Shown here: positions 40,279-49,771 of the stretch, in pieces
How the letters are laid out: the number at the start of each line of letters is the position of its first letter
How positions within the stretch are numbered: position 1 is the stretch's first letter
Assembly (NCBI RefSeq): GCF_003841405.1
Contig: NZ_PXYA01000001.1
Span: 1,054,001-1,118,000 of the forward strand
Length of the DNA: 64,000 bases
Source of the DNA: Tetragenococcus halophilus subsp. halophilus DSM 20339
GTDB taxonomy: Bacteria > Bacillota > Bacilli > Lactobacillales > Enterococcaceae
Direction: 5' to 3'
Translations under genes and position numbers: made by a program
The notes under the pieces: generated by a model
What the model saw: only the letters and a program-made list of their open reading frames with translations
Told to the model about the DNA's origin: nothing
Database searches by the model: none

Positions 40279-41268
40279 ATGAAAAGAGATGTAAGAATTG
40301 ATACGCTGCGAGCATTAGCTATTTTATTAATCATGTACGCTCACACTAGACCTCCGCAGTGGCTTTATGAGTTACGTAATTTTGATGTCATTTTAATGAC
40401 GTTTATTCTTGGTGCTTCCTATTATTTAAGTACGGAACGAAAAAAGAAACCCAAGCCCTATTTTTCTTATTTAAAAGAGCGATTTTTGCGCTTGATTATT
40501 CCGGTCTGGATCTTTTTAACATTGTTTTTTCTTGTCTTATTTGGTTTCACTTCAATTGTTGACCAACCTTTTCCTTTCTCTTTGAGAACAATATTTACTT
40601 CTTATTCTTTAATTTGGGGAATTGGATATATTTGGATTATCCGCGTATTTTTTATTATCGCTATTTTATCCCCCTTTTTATATTGGCTGGCCAAAAAAAC
40701 AACACATTTGTTGCCACAGCTAGGAGTAATTGGATTATTTCTATTATTACAAAACGGTCTGAACGCACTAGTTACTCTACTATCTGGTACGGAGCAAGCG
40801 ATCTTTGAACAATATGGGGCGATCTCATTTGGCTATTTTTTGGCAGCACTTGTAGGAATGTGGGCAGTACGACAAAATAACAAAGAAAACTCCATTTTGC
40901 TCATTTGTTTTTCCATTCTATTTTTTATTATAGCAACTTATCAGACACTCCCTTCGATCGAAGATAACAAATATCCCCCTACAATCTATTTTATAAGTTA
41001 CGGTTTGGCTGGTTCTTTGCTTCTTTTTCAATTGACTAGTTTCCAAACAATTAGAAAATTACTTGAGAAAACTCCTGGTATCAATTGGTTATCCCAACAC
41101 TCTTTGGAATTATATTATTGGCATCTCTTTCCTATTATATATTTTAATCTCTTTGTCGAAAGAGACTCTTGGCTTTTACGTTTCTTCATCGTTTTTCCTG
41201 TCGCTTTTCTTTTGACTTTCTTACAAAATCGGTATATCCCTCATCTTTTCCACCCCCAAAAAAGATAA
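40279..41268 (+). CDS. Membrane acyltransferase, Acyltransferase_3 family
   Basis: A 329-residue protein with about ten hydrophobic helices. RIDTLRALAILLIMYAHT carries the conserved R-D-R and the active His of the acyltransferase-3 family, which O-acetylates cell-wall or exported sugars. No SGNH domain is fused, unlike OatA. AAGGGGGG precedes ATG 40279; an upstream in-frame start at 40258 lacks a ribosome site. It lies 63 bp after the RpiR gene on the same strand, and a functional link is not evident. Confidence 0.82.
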   Translation: MKRDVRIDTLRALAILLIMYAHTRPPQWLYELRNFDVILMTFILGASYYLSTERKKKPKPYFSYLKERFLRLIIPVWIFLTLFFLVLFGFTSIVDQPFPFSLRTIFTSYSLIWGIGYIWIIRVFFIIAILSPFLYWLAKKTTHLLPQLGVIGLFLLLQNGLNALVTLLSGTEQAIFEQYGAISFGYFLAALVGMWAVRQNNKENSILLICFSILFFIIATYQTLPSIEDNKYPPTIYFISYGLAGSLLLFQLTSFQTIRKLLEKTPGINWLSQHSLELYYWHLFPIIYFNLFVERDSWLLRFFIVFPVAFLLTFLQNRYIPHLFHPQKR

Positions 41269-41335
41269 ATAGTTAATTTATTAAAGATATTATTTGCTTT
41301 CTAATGAAGCGTTCTTCATTATTCATAGAAACTTC

Positions 41336-41382
41336 TATATAAACAACCTCCACTCTAAAGTTAGAGTGGAGGTTGTTTATAT
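41336..41382. repeat. Long perfect palindrome downstream of the acyltransferase gene
   Basis: Arms of about 22 bp (containing AACAACCTCCACTCTAA and TTAGAGTGGAGGTTGTT) surround only two loop bases. It may act as a terminator, although the T-tract is weak. The rest of 41269-41491 holds no gene. Confidence 0.6.
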
Positions 41383-41491
41383 AAAGGAATAATTTTTTAC
41401 TATTATTTCTTAAATAATCTTCAAGGATGCTCGCAGTTATTAATTTCTTACTAACTTATACAATTTTTAGCAGTCATTCCCATTAAATATA

Positions 41492-43165
41492 CCTGAATGA
41501 TTTATAAAACTTTGTGGATAACTCATTCGACCGCCCCACGAAGTGCCATTTATGTTATTTTCTATTTTTGTCGCCGCTTTTTAATAAAGAATAGGAAAGG
41601 ACGATTGAACTAGGTTAAAAAAAGATAAAGTTCTTCCTAGAAAATGAAAGACAAGCTTTTTATAGAGCTTAAAATGGCGAAAGTAAACTAGAGATTCAAT
41701 CGCTGAATGCGTGTAAGAACTTCCCAAAAAAGCGTATTGTAAACATTTGTACTTGATAAGTGAATTTGCACTTGACGCGCGTGCTCTGTGACTTTTCCAG
41801 CAATATGAAATAGTTGAAAACGGATGGTGTCAATCATCGTCGTCTTTTTCTCTTGCGGAAAAGCCAGCTGTTTCATCAAGTGGATGATATTATAGGCGAT
41901 AAAACTTAAGGCTAACCGGACCTTATTTGCTAAAAAGGAAGGACTGTCCGTTTTATCAGCGAAAAATCCGGTCTTCATTTCTTTAATGAAGTTTTCCATG
42001 TTCCCTCGTTTTTGATAGAGCTGAAAAATCGTTTGGGGCGAAAGATGAGCGAAATCAGTCACCACAAATTGAAATTCGGAAAAAAGTAAAGTTTCCGCTT
42101 TTCGAGTCGCCTTGATGGCCACTGTTCGAGATTGATCCCAAGAATCTGCTTGATAAGCCATCTTAAAATATTGATGTTCTGTCTTTGTGTAATCTGTACC
42201 ATTGGTATATTGGACAAGATGTTGCGCATGATGCATCAACCGTGCATTATTTTTCAGTTTAATCACATAGTGGGCCCCTCGACATTCACACTGTTGATAA
42301 ATTTCCGGTTTGGCAAAGCCACTATCCCCGCGTACAAGCATTGTGGGATCACTCGAACGTTGTTGGTAATGCGCCAACATTTCCACGAGATAATCTTCGG
42401 CGTGAGTTGAGGTATAAGATTTGCCATGACGATGGCGAACATCTAATGCCAATCCGGTTAACCCTTCAAATGCCACAAATGGATGATATCCATTGAGACC
42501 ATAGTGGTAAATATATTCCCCTGCTTCTTGCTTTCCGTAGGTAGGACAACAGGTGGAATCCAGATCAAGCACGAGTTGTTGACTGTTTTGCTGGTCCATG
42601 CCTAAATCGCCAAGTTTTTTCGCCACTTGTAATAGTTGATTAACATTTTCTTCTGTCAAGGTATGAAGCAAAGTAGACATCATAAATTGCGAACTGAGTC
42701 GTTCTTGTTTCAATGCTTCCTTAAAAAGGCGGTCATACTGTAAGGTGTTGGCATCTCGGTCTCGAGAATAACCAGCGATCAATTGATATAACCACTGTTT
42801 TACGACGTCCAGCCATTCATGTTGGGCGAAGAAACGATGCTCTGGAATATGAACGTATTGCGCTAACAGTGAATCAAAATGAATTTGATTTAGAAACTCC
42901 GAAAGTAAGACGAGCCCCGCGTCATTGGTTAAGGTACCACCGTCGTTGGCTATTGAGATGACTTTTTGCTCATTGAATGTAAGAGAATTTTGTTGTAAAG
43001 TAATAGACATAAGAACGCACTCCTTTATTGTTATGTTTTGTCGACTTTACAATAACACGAAGTGCGTTCTTTTTGTACACCCAGAAGGTGAAGCAACTAA
43101 ACTTTTAGAAAAATGAGCATGCCAAGGCTTGAATAATCCTTGGAAAAATTTATAAATCATTCAGG
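41492..43165 (-). mobile_element. IS1380-family insertion sequence
   Basis: A 1674-bp element. The ends CCTGAATGATTTATAAA (41492) and its complement (to 43165) form terminal inverted repeats. It contains one transposase gene with about 200 bp of non-coding sequence on each side. The flanks are TATA on the left and ATAT on the right, so a clean 4-bp target duplication is not evident. Confidence 0.88.
41688..43010 (-). CDS. IS1380-family transposase
   Basis: A 440-residue DDE transposase. The N-terminal region has FNEQKVISIANDGGTLTNDAGLVLLSEF, the catalytic regions are VLDLDSTCCPTYGKQ and VRGDSGFAKPEIY, and a late region contains YQKRGNMENFIKEMK with the catalytic Glu. The frame is intact, so the element may be active. 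GGAG lies 9 bp before the ATG. Confidence 0.92.
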   Translation of the reverse strand: MSITLQQNSLTFNEQKVISIANDGGTLTNDAGLVLLSEFLNQIHFDSLLAQYVHIPEHRFFAQHEWLDVVKQWLYQLIAGYSRDRDANTLQYDRLFKEALKQERLSSQFMMSTLLHTLTEENVNQLLQVAKKLGDLGMDQQNSQQLVLDLDSTCCPTYGKQEAGEYIYHYGLNGYHPFVAFEGLTGLALDVRHRHGKSYTSTHAEDYLVEMLAHYQQRSSDPTMLVRGDSGFAKPEIYQQCECRGAHYVIKLKNNARLMHHAQHLVQYTNGTDYTKTEHQYFKMAYQADSWDQSRTVAIKATRKAETLLFSEFQFVVTDFAHLSPQTIFQLYQKRGNMENFIKEMKTGFFADKTDSPSFLANKVRLALSFIAYNIIHLMKQLAFPQEKKTTMIDTIRFQLFHIAGKVTEHARQVQIHLSSTNVYNTLFWEVLTRIQRLNL

Positions 43166-43222
43166 ATATATAATGTTTGAAAAATTATTTTATTTTCCAT
43201 GCTCATCATATATTATCTTTAC

Positions 43223-43891
43223 TTATTTCTCTAAAGGCGCAATCATTGACTGTATGTGCATAATCATTAATTGCTTTGCTTCCTCAGCGTTATGCGTAGT
43301 GATCGCAGCTGCAATAAGTTGATGATATAAAGAAGCCTTAGTCCTCATTTGTGGAAGAGTGTTCGTCATACGACGGCTTTCTAATTGATATTTTTCCAAC
43401 GAACCTGTCATTATCATTAAAGAAGGCTGTTTTGCCCCTTCAGCAATCAACTGATGAAATTTTAAATCAGTCGTTAAAAAACAATCATTTACCTGCATTT
43501 CTTGGTCTAACTGATAAGCCAATTCTTGAAGTTTTTCACATAAACTAGGCTCAGCTTGTTTAGCACAATAAAACGCCTGCTCTGGTTCTACCAGTAACCT
43601 AGCGCGCAAAATGGAAAGTAAAGAAAGTTTTTCTTTCTTCTTTTCTTCACTTGAAGACGCCGCATTAGGATCATTTCTTACATATATACCTCTTCCATGC
43701 TCTATACTCACTATGCCCTGATTCTCAAGTGTACGCATTGCTTCTCTAATTATCGTTAAGCTAACTTCCATTTCTTTTGCTAGTTGCTTCATAGTAGGCA
43801 ATCGTTGTCCAGGTTTCCAAATTTCATCTATAATATTTCGTTTTAATTTATCAAGCGTTTGTTGGTAAACAGATGGTTTGTTTGTCTCCAT
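43223..43891 (-). CDS. GntR-family regulator, FadR/FCD subfamily
   Basis: A 222-residue protein. The winged HTH is at residues 10-70 (GQRLPTMKQLAKEMEVSLTIIREAMRTLENQG), followed by an all-helical FCD ligand domain with the metal-binding pattern LKFHQLIAEGA and a His near the end of the domain (LYHQLI). FCD regulators sense organic or sugar acids. It lies 42 bp downstream of the GntP permease gene and so probably controls gluconate-type sugar acid use. GGAGGGG precedes the ATG. Confidence 0.86.
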   Translation of the reverse strand: METNKPSVYQQTLDKLKRNIIDEIWKPGQRLPTMKQLAKEMEVSLTIIREAMRTLENQGIVSIEHGRGIYVRNDPNAASSSEEKKKEKLSLLSILRARLLVEPEQAFYCAKQAEPSLCEKLQELAYQLDQEMQVNDCFLTTDLKFHQLIAEGAKQPSLMIMTGSLEKYQLESRRMTNTLPQMRTKASLYHQLIAAAITTHNAEEAKQLMIMHIQSMIAPLEK

Positions 43892-43933
43892 GGTCCCCTC
43901 CGAATTTCAGCAATAGTTTTTATACTACCTCAT

Positions 43934-45268
43934 TTACACAAAGATAGACAATGTCAAGACTGATAATAAACCAACAACACCTATGATACAGGTCAATGGT
44001 GTCCAAGCTGTAAAGGTCTCTTTCAAGGAAAAGTCAAAGTATTCTTTAACCATCCAAAAGCCTGCGTCATTAACATGTCCTCCAAATACACTACCAGCGC
44101 CAACAGCAAGCACCATTAAAGCCGGATTTGCTCCAGTAGATGCGATTAAAGAACCGACAAGTCCAGCACCTGTAAGAGCGGCAACAGTTGATGATCCAAG
44201 ACTCACACGTAAAATAGCTGTTACTAACCAAGCCGCAATTAAAGGCGATATATTTAAACCGGAAAAGATGCCAGAGATATAATCTGAGATTCCTCCAGAA
44301 ACTAAAACTTCCTTAAGTGCTCCGCCACCGCCAATAATAAATAGCATACCTGCAATTTGAACAATCGCGTTCTCTAAAGTTTTTCCAGTTTCTTTCATAC
44401 TAGCATGTTGATGGATCCCCATCGTATAAATAGCAAAAAGTAAGGAAAGAAGCATAGCAAAATCTGGATTGCCAATAAAAGTGATGATTTGAGTGATCAA
44501 CATTTGTTGCGGAATAATAAATTCCAAAATCGTTGCAATACCAATTAAAATAACAGGCATCATCGCTGTAAGTACGCTAATACCAAATTTTGGTGTTTGA
44601 TTTAAATCAAACTCTTCCACTTTCCCTAATGCTGGTATTTCCTCTTTTACTTTATAAATTTGTGAAAATCTTTTGCGAAGAAAGCGATTATAGACAGGCC
44701 CTGAAACAATAATTGTTGGGATAGCTACAATAATTCCATATAAAATTACCTGGCCAATGTTCGCGTTAAAAACTCCTGCAATGGCTGTCGGAGCAGGGTG
44801 AGGAGGAATAAACCCGTGCATCACATTTAACGTTGCGGCCATAGGGATAGCCAGTTCCATTAGCGGCATCTTAATCTCGCGGGCAATAATAAAGATAATA
44901 GGAAGTAATACTACAAGACCAACTTCAAAGAACAAGGCTAAACCGATAATAAATGAGGCGAAAATTACGGCAATTTGAATACGCTTATATCCAAACTTAT
45001 CAATTAAAGTATGCGCAATTCGTTGACCTCCACCAGAATCAGAAACAAGTTTGCCTAGCATAGATCCCATTCCAAATATAATGGCTAGGTCTCCTAGTTG
45101 CGACCCCAGTCCGTCTGTAATGGTTGTTGGAATTTCATCAAGTGGAATTCCAAGAAATAAAGCAACGACAAACGAAGTAATAATTAACGAAACAAAAGTA
45201 TTAAGTTCAAGTTTTGTAATTAAAAATATTAATAGTGCTACTCCGAGTATAACAATAAATAATGGCAT
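43934..45268 (-). CDS. GntP-family gluconate (sugar acid):H+ symporter
   Basis: A 444-residue permease with 12-14 helices. Family motifs are GLGSQLGDLAIIFGMGSMLGKLVSDSGG, GFIPPHPAPTAIAG and GHVNDAGFWMVKEYF. I start at ATG 45268, with GGAGG 9 bp upstream, rather than the GTG at 45286. It is upstream of a GntR regulator and downstream of a KDPG aldolase fragment, so it once belonged to an Entner-Doudoroff-type gluconate or 2-keto-3-deoxygluconate locus. Confidence 0.9.
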   Translation of the reverse strand: MPLFIVILGVALLIFLITKLELNTFVSLIITSFVVALFLGIPLDEIPTTITDGLGSQLGDLAIIFGMGSMLGKLVSDSGGGQRIAHTLIDKFGYKRIQIAVIFASFIIGLALFFEVGLVVLLPIIFIIAREIKMPLMELAIPMAATLNVMHGFIPPHPAPTAIAGVFNANIGQVILYGIIVAIPTIIVSGPVYNRFLRKRFSQIYKVKEEIPALGKVEEFDLNQTPKFGISVLTAMMPVILIGIATILEFIIPQQMLITQIITFIGNPDFAMLLSLLFAIYTMGIHQHASMKETGKTLENAIVQIAGMLFIIGGGGALKEVLVSGGISDYISGIFSGLNISPLIAAWLVTAILRVSLGSSTVAALTGAGLVGSLIASTGANPALMVLAVGAGSVFGGHVNDAGFWMVKEYFDFSLKETFTAWTPLTCIIGVVGLLSVLTLSIFV

Positions 45269-45350
45269 AGTAACTAAATCCTCCACGTTTTAAATTTTAA
45301 TAACAACAAATCAATTAATAAACAACTTTTATAAATTCCTCGACCGAATA

Positions 45351-45640
45351 TTATAAAGCTTTTTCTTCTAAATTTTGAACATTGTCTTCATTAAAGAAAC
45401 TGAAGCCAACCCCTAAATAACTCGCACCATCCGCTACGAAAACTTTAGCATTTGGTAAATTGACGCCTCTTACAGCCATCAACTTTTTTGGGTCAAGTGG
45501 ACCTTGAATTTGTTTAAAAAATGAAGCTCCAGTAGATATGACTGCTGGAAAGATTTTAACAATGTCTGTTCCGCACTCAAATTGATCATCTTCTTCTGAA
45601 GAGGATATGGCAGGGCGTAATAATATTTCCTTTTTAGCTA
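45351..45640 (-). pseudogene. Fragment of KDPG/KHG aldolase (Eda family)
   Basis: The minus strand reads FECGTDIVKIFPAVISTGAS, then FFKQIQGPLDPKKLMAVRGV, then NLPNAKVFVADGASYLGVGF, ending at the stop at 45351. This is the C-terminal half of the aldolase that splits 2-keto-3-deoxy-6-phosphogluconate into pyruvate and glyceraldehyde-3-phosphate; DIVKIFPA contains the Schiff-base Lys. The N-terminal half is missing and the sequence upstream is scrambled, so it is a remnant. The usual GGVNL is RGVNL, a further sign of decay. Confidence 0.82.
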
Positions 45641-46021
45641 ATAAAAAAAATATTATCGCTAAACTACGTTGCCCCTAACATAAATCTCATTCCAGCTTTC
45701 TTTAAAAAATCCATTCATTCATGAATTGCCTTTTCTTAATCTACCTTCAATAGCAGGCCCCCCATCTACTAACAACTTCATTTGTATCAACTTTTAAAAA
45801 TAGATATGTTTTATACATTAAAGATAACATCTATTTTTAAGCAATCGTAAGCGTTTCCGTTTTTTGTGTCAAGAGATGCCTAATTCCTCTACTTTTTTAT
45901 GAAACCATATTTAGTCACTAAAAATCCCCAAAGTTAGATTTGTTTGGTCTACCTTTAGGGGCGTCTTCAAATCCTTCCTTTTTATAAAGTTCTGCTTAAA
46001 AAAGCCTATTTGATAAAAAAC
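45641..46021. other. Decayed intergenic region upstream of the aldolase fragment
   Basis: No intact gene. It contains an inverted repeat at 45794-45840 (TTAAAAATAGAT...ATCTATTTTTAA) and a weak cre-like sequence at about 45847-45858 (GTAAGCGTTTCC) that could be leftovers of the gluconate operon promoter. Short coding-like stretches are in mixed frames. Confidence 0.4.
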
Positions 46022-46058
46022 CAAAAAACGCCAAAACTTTTTAGTTTTGACGTTTTTA
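46022..46058. terminator. Terminator of adhE
   Basis: AAAAACG and CAAAACT pair with AGTTTTG and CGTTTTT around a short loop, 10 bp after the adhE stop codon. Confidence 0.88.
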
Positions 46059-46067
46059 GTATATATT

Positions 46068-48758
46068 TTAAAATTGACCAATCAACAACTGACGTAATTC
46101 TTCCAAATAAGGCTGACGTGGATTGGCTGAGGTACATTGGTCGTTATAAACTAAATCAACTAATTTATCAAGGGATTCGTTAAAATGTTTTTTCGTTACC
46201 CCATTAGCTGAAAGTGTTGGTTCTACTTCAACAGCTTTCATTAACGCGTCGATTTTCGCACATAATGATTCAACTAATTCACTGTCCGTTGTCCCTTGTA
46301 GCCCAAGGTAACGTGCAATTTCAGCATAATCTTTTTGGCCACGATAAACTTCATAACGTGGAAACGGTGTACGTTTCACATTTCCAGTAGCTGCATTGAA
46401 ACGAATCACAGGGTTCATGGCAATAGAGATCGCTAAGCCATGTGGTAATCCGAACTCGCCTCCGATTTTATGTGCAATCGAATGATTAATTCCTAAGAAG
46501 GCATTGGCAAACGACATACCTGCAAGCGTTGCTGCATAATGCATATTTTCACGAGCAGCTTCACCTTCTGATGTCGGATTTTTTGGATCATACTTATAAG
46601 ATGCTTCTAAGTTCTCAAAAATTAATTTAATGGCTTCTAACGCCCAAGGCCGAGTAAAGTTTGACGAAAGAACGGAAACATAGGACTCCAAAGCATGAGA
46701 TAACGAATCAAGTCCAGATAGAGCAACTGTTCTTTTTGGCATGGTCATTACAAAGGCCGGATCGACAATCGCTACTTGTGGGGTTAATTCATAATCTGCT
46801 AATGGATACTTCACATGTGTATGATCGTCCGTAATTACAGCAAATGGCGTGACTTCCGAACCAGTTCCTGAAGTTGTTGGTATTGCAAATAATTTTGTAT
46901 GTTCAGAATGATGAAATTTCGCAATACGTTTACGAATATCTAAGAATTTTTGTTGTAATTGGACAAATACTTCACTTACTTTTTCATAACTATCTAAAAA
47001 TCCAGGTTCTTGATCGATCGAATATTCATAGATATAACGAGCAATTTTGGCCGCATCTAAAGCTGACCCGCCACCAACAGCTAAAATAGCATCAGGCTTA
47101 AAAGCTTGCATTTGTTGTGCAATTTCAATGGTTTGTCCTAGCGTAGGATCAGGTCTTACAGATCCGTAGATTGAAGATTTTACTGGATCATCGCGAACTT
47201 CTAGTTGTTCATATACTTTATCAACAAATCCAAATTGTACCATCCCTGGGTCGGCCACAATGAAAGCACGTTCTATTTTTTCGTATTCATCTTGTAAATA
47301 GGAAAGTGAGTTTTCTTCATAATACACTTTTTCCGGTAAACGAATCCATTGCGGACGATTACGACGCTTGGCAACTGTTTTAATATTCAATAGGTCTTCT
47401 GTTGATAAGTTATGAGACAATGAATTTTTCCCCCATGAGCCTGTTCCTAAAGTTAGACTTGATTTTAATGCATCAGTATAAACATCGCCGATGGCTCCAA
47501 TAGAATCTGGTTGGTTAATAATAACACGTGAAGCTTTGGTCTTTTCTCCATATTCTTCCACAAACGGATCAATCTGGGAACCAATTTGAATCCCCGCATT
47601 ATGACCTGCCCCTTGGTAGTTTAACAAATCATCTACAATCTTAATGCCATCTTGACGATCTTTAGCTTTATAAACTGAAAGCAATGGCGATAATTTTTCT
47701 GAAGATAATTTTTCTCCGATATTTTTGGAATCTAATTCAAACAATAAGATATCTTTTCCTTCTGGTAATTTGACTCCTGCTTGTTCAGCAATCCAACGCG
47801 CCGGCATTCCTGCTACAGCACCGTTAACGCCATGGTTATCATTGAAAACAAAATCCGCTACTTTTTTATAATCTGATTTAGGCAGCAAATAAGCACCTTT
47901 TTCCTGCATTTTTTCTAACCATTCTTTATAAACAGGGGCTTCTACTACGGCTGAATTTTCAGTAGCGCAGATCATTCCATTATCAAAACGTTTAGATAAC
48001 AATAAGTCTTCTACAGCACGACTAACATCAGCTGTATGATCTACAAAAATCGCGCCATTTCCGGGACCCACACCCATTGAAGGGTTTCCTGATTGTAAAG
48101 CTGCATTGACCATTCCAGGTCCGCCTGTTGCTAAAATTGAAGCAATTTTAGGGTTTTTAATTAAGGAAGATGTCGCTTCAAGCGATGGTTTTTCAACCCA
48201 TTGAATAATATCCTTAGGTGCCCCAGCTTCTACTGCCGCGTCATAGATAATTTTTGCCGCATGCACTGAACAATTTTGTGCTTGAGGGTGAAAAGCAAAA
48301 ACAATTGCATTCCTAGTTTTCAATGATATTAAAGACTTAAACATTGCGGTTGATGTCGGATTCGTTGTCGGAACGATACCTGCCAAAACCCCAAGTGGTG
48401 AAGCAATTTTGACACTACCTGAAACCTTATCCTCCCCAATTACACCGACTGTTTTATCATCTTTAACCGAATGATACACATTTTCTGTGGCAAAACGGTT
48501 CTTAGTATCTTTATCTTCAACAACACCACGACCTGTTTCATCTACTGCTTCATGAGCCAATTCTAATGCAGCTTCAGAACCAGCAAGTGCTGCGGCATTC
48601 ACAATTTTATCAACTTGTTCTTGAGTAAATGTAGCGAATTCTCTTTCTGCTTGTAAAGCTTTTTCTACTAACGTATCAGTATACTTACGAGCAGCTTCTT
48701 CTTTTGTTTCTTCACTTACCGTAACTTGTTCTTTTGTTACTTGAACTGCTTTTTCCAT
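46068..48758 (-). CDS. adhE: Bifunctional acetaldehyde-CoA/alcohol dehydrogenase
   Basis: An 896-residue fusion. The N-terminal half is a CoA-acylating aldehyde dehydrogenase with catalytic Cys in GMICATENS. The C-terminal half is an iron-dependent alcohol dehydrogenase (VGGGSALDAAK, PTTSGTGSEVTPFAV, and Fe ligands in GLDSLSHALESY and NHSIAHKIGGEFGLPHG). It reduces acetyl-CoA to ethanol and regenerates two NAD+ in anaerobic metabolism. GGAGGG precedes the ATG. A Rex operator sits at the promoter, so NADH/NAD+ balance should control it. Confidence 0.97.
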   Translation of the reverse strand: MEKAVQVTKEQVTVSEETKEEAARKYTDTLVEKALQAEREFATFTQEQVDKIVNAAALAGSEAALELAHEAVDETGRGVVEDKDTKNRFATENVYHSVKDDKTVGVIGEDKVSGSVKIASPLGVLAGIVPTTNPTSTAMFKSLISLKTRNAIVFAFHPQAQNCSVHAAKIIYDAAVEAGAPKDIIQWVEKPSLEATSSLIKNPKIASILATGGPGMVNAALQSGNPSMGVGPGNGAIFVDHTADVSRAVEDLLLSKRFDNGMICATENSAVVEAPVYKEWLEKMQEKGAYLLPKSDYKKVADFVFNDNHGVNGAVAGMPARWIAEQAGVKLPEGKDILLFELDSKNIGEKLSSEKLSPLLSVYKAKDRQDGIKIVDDLLNYQGAGHNAGIQIGSQIDPFVEEYGEKTKASRVIINQPDSIGAIGDVYTDALKSSLTLGTGSWGKNSLSHNLSTEDLLNIKTVAKRRNRPQWIRLPEKVYYEENSLSYLQDEYEKIERAFIVADPGMVQFGFVDKVYEQLEVRDDPVKSSIYGSVRPDPTLGQTIEIAQQMQAFKPDAILAVGGGSALDAAKIARYIYEYSIDQEPGFLDSYEKVSEVFVQLQQKFLDIRKRIAKFHHSEHTKLFAIPTTSGTGSEVTPFAVITDDHTHVKYPLADYELTPQVAIVDPAFVMTMPKRTVALSGLDSLSHALESYVSVLSSNFTRPWALEAIKLIFENLEASYKYDPKNPTSEGEAARENMHYAATLAGMSFANAFLGINHSIAHKIGGEFGLPHGLAISIAMNPVIRFNAATGNVKRTPFPRYEVYRGQKDYAEIARYLGLQGTTDSELVESLCAKIDALMKAVEVEPTLSANGVTKKHFNESLDKLVDLVYNDQCTSANPRQPYLEELRQLLIGQF

Positions 48759-48800
48759 AAATGATTCCCTCCAAATAAAAATTATTGCCGTCGGTTCTTT

Positions 48801-48818
48801 ATGTGAAATATTTCACTT
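48801..48818 (-). promoter_or_regulatory. Rex operator of adhE
   Basis: TGTGAAATATTTCACT matches the Rex consensus TTGTGAAATATTTCACAA at all core positions. It covers the predicted transcription start. Confidence 0.85.
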
Positions 48819-48821
48819 ATT

Positions 48822-48850
48822 ATAATACACTTTCCCTCTTATAAATTCAA
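48822..48850 (-). promoter_or_regulatory. Promoter of adhE
   Basis: On the minus strand TTGAAT, a 17-bp spacer, then TATTAT, immediately upstream of the Rex operator. Confidence 0.7.
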
Positions 48851-48924
48851 TAGTTTTTTCAATATTTTTTTATTTATTTTCAATAAAGATTTATATTTGT
48901 GTTATATTGAACAAAAAATATTGT

Positions 48925-48957
48925 TAAAAAAGCTCTAAACAGCAAAGTCTAGAGCTA
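48925..48957 (-). terminator. Terminator of the zinc-ribbon gene pair
   Basis: On the minus strand AGCTCTA pairs with TAGAGCT, followed by TTTTTTAAC. Confidence 0.75.
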
Positions 48958-48974
48958 GAATGTGCAATATAAGC

Positions 48975-49751
48975 TTAGCCAATTGTCGCTATTGTTAAAA
49001 ACCAATTAACGATTGAATTTAAAACAAAGACGAGTAAAACAATGTAAAAAGGAGCAATTTTAGCTTGTTTATTATCTGCGTTACGTTGTACAACAAAAAT
49101 GATCGAAGATTGAAAGAATAAAACTGCAAGTAACATAATAATTAGACAAAATATTGGTGAAAATAAACGAATAAATAAGCCAAAGGTGAAGAGTAGTAAA
49201 AATAGATTAATACCACTTAAAAAGTTTGCCAATTGATTCACTGTTTGGTTAAAGGAAACTGGGCTTTTCAAGCTAAGTCTTTCAACCCCATAGGTAATTC
49301 CAATGGTGATCACTAAAATTAATACATAAAAGAAAAGTATACGTAAAAAGAAAGTAATTCCCAAACTACCTCCTAAACTCTCATTGAAGGAAAAGGGATC
49401 ATAGCCATAATCATAAGCCCCAATAAGCCCAAAAAATTGATCAATTGCGCTCAACCCTCTTGAAATAACCATGGTGGTTAATAAAGCTTGTAATAATAAA
49501 TAAATTCCTAAAGAAATGTAACCAAAATAGGTCAAGTTTCCTGTCAAGTCAGCATTGGGGCGTCGTAACTTTTCCATAAAATAACCAAAATAACTTTTCC
49601 CTATAGCAAGACTTTGTTTAACAGCCTCTTTTTCTGTAAACGATTCTGTTTGTTGTTCATTATCTACTTCTTTTGCTTGGTCTTGACCACAGTTTGGACA
49701 AAACTTCGCTTCATCTTTTATTTGCGCACCACAATTAATACAATATTTCAT
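48975..49751 (-). CDS. Zinc-ribbon membrane protein (DUF6574-like)
   Basis: A 258-residue protein. One zinc ribbon at residues 4-23 (CINCGAQIKDEAKFCPNCG), an acidic linker, then about five hydrophobic helices from residue 75 on. Such proteins usually neighbour TcaA-like proteins in Firmicutes, and their role is unknown, perhaps in the cell envelope. It is 20 bp downstream of the TcaA-like gene and likely cotranscribed. The family call rests on architecture. Confidence 0.75.
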   Translation of the reverse strand: MKYCINCGAQIKDEAKFCPNCGQDQAKEVDNEQQTESFTEKEAVKQSLAIGKSYFGYFMEKLRRPNADLTGNLTYFGYISLGIYLLLQALLTTMVISRGLSAIDQFFGLIGAYDYGYDPFSFNESLGGSLGITFFLRILFFYVLILVITIGITYGVERLSLKSPVSFNQTVNQLANFLSGINLFLLLFTFGLFIRLFSPIFCLIIMLLAVLFFQSSIIFVVQRNADNKQAKIAPFYIVLLVFVLNSIVNWFLTIATIG

Positions 49752-49771
49752 TTTTACTCCCCCTAATTTAC

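Noticed and set aside
41488..43169. A clean 4-bp target-site duplication for the IS1380 element
   Set aside because: The flanks read TATA and ATAT and do not match exactly, so a duplication cannot be claimed.
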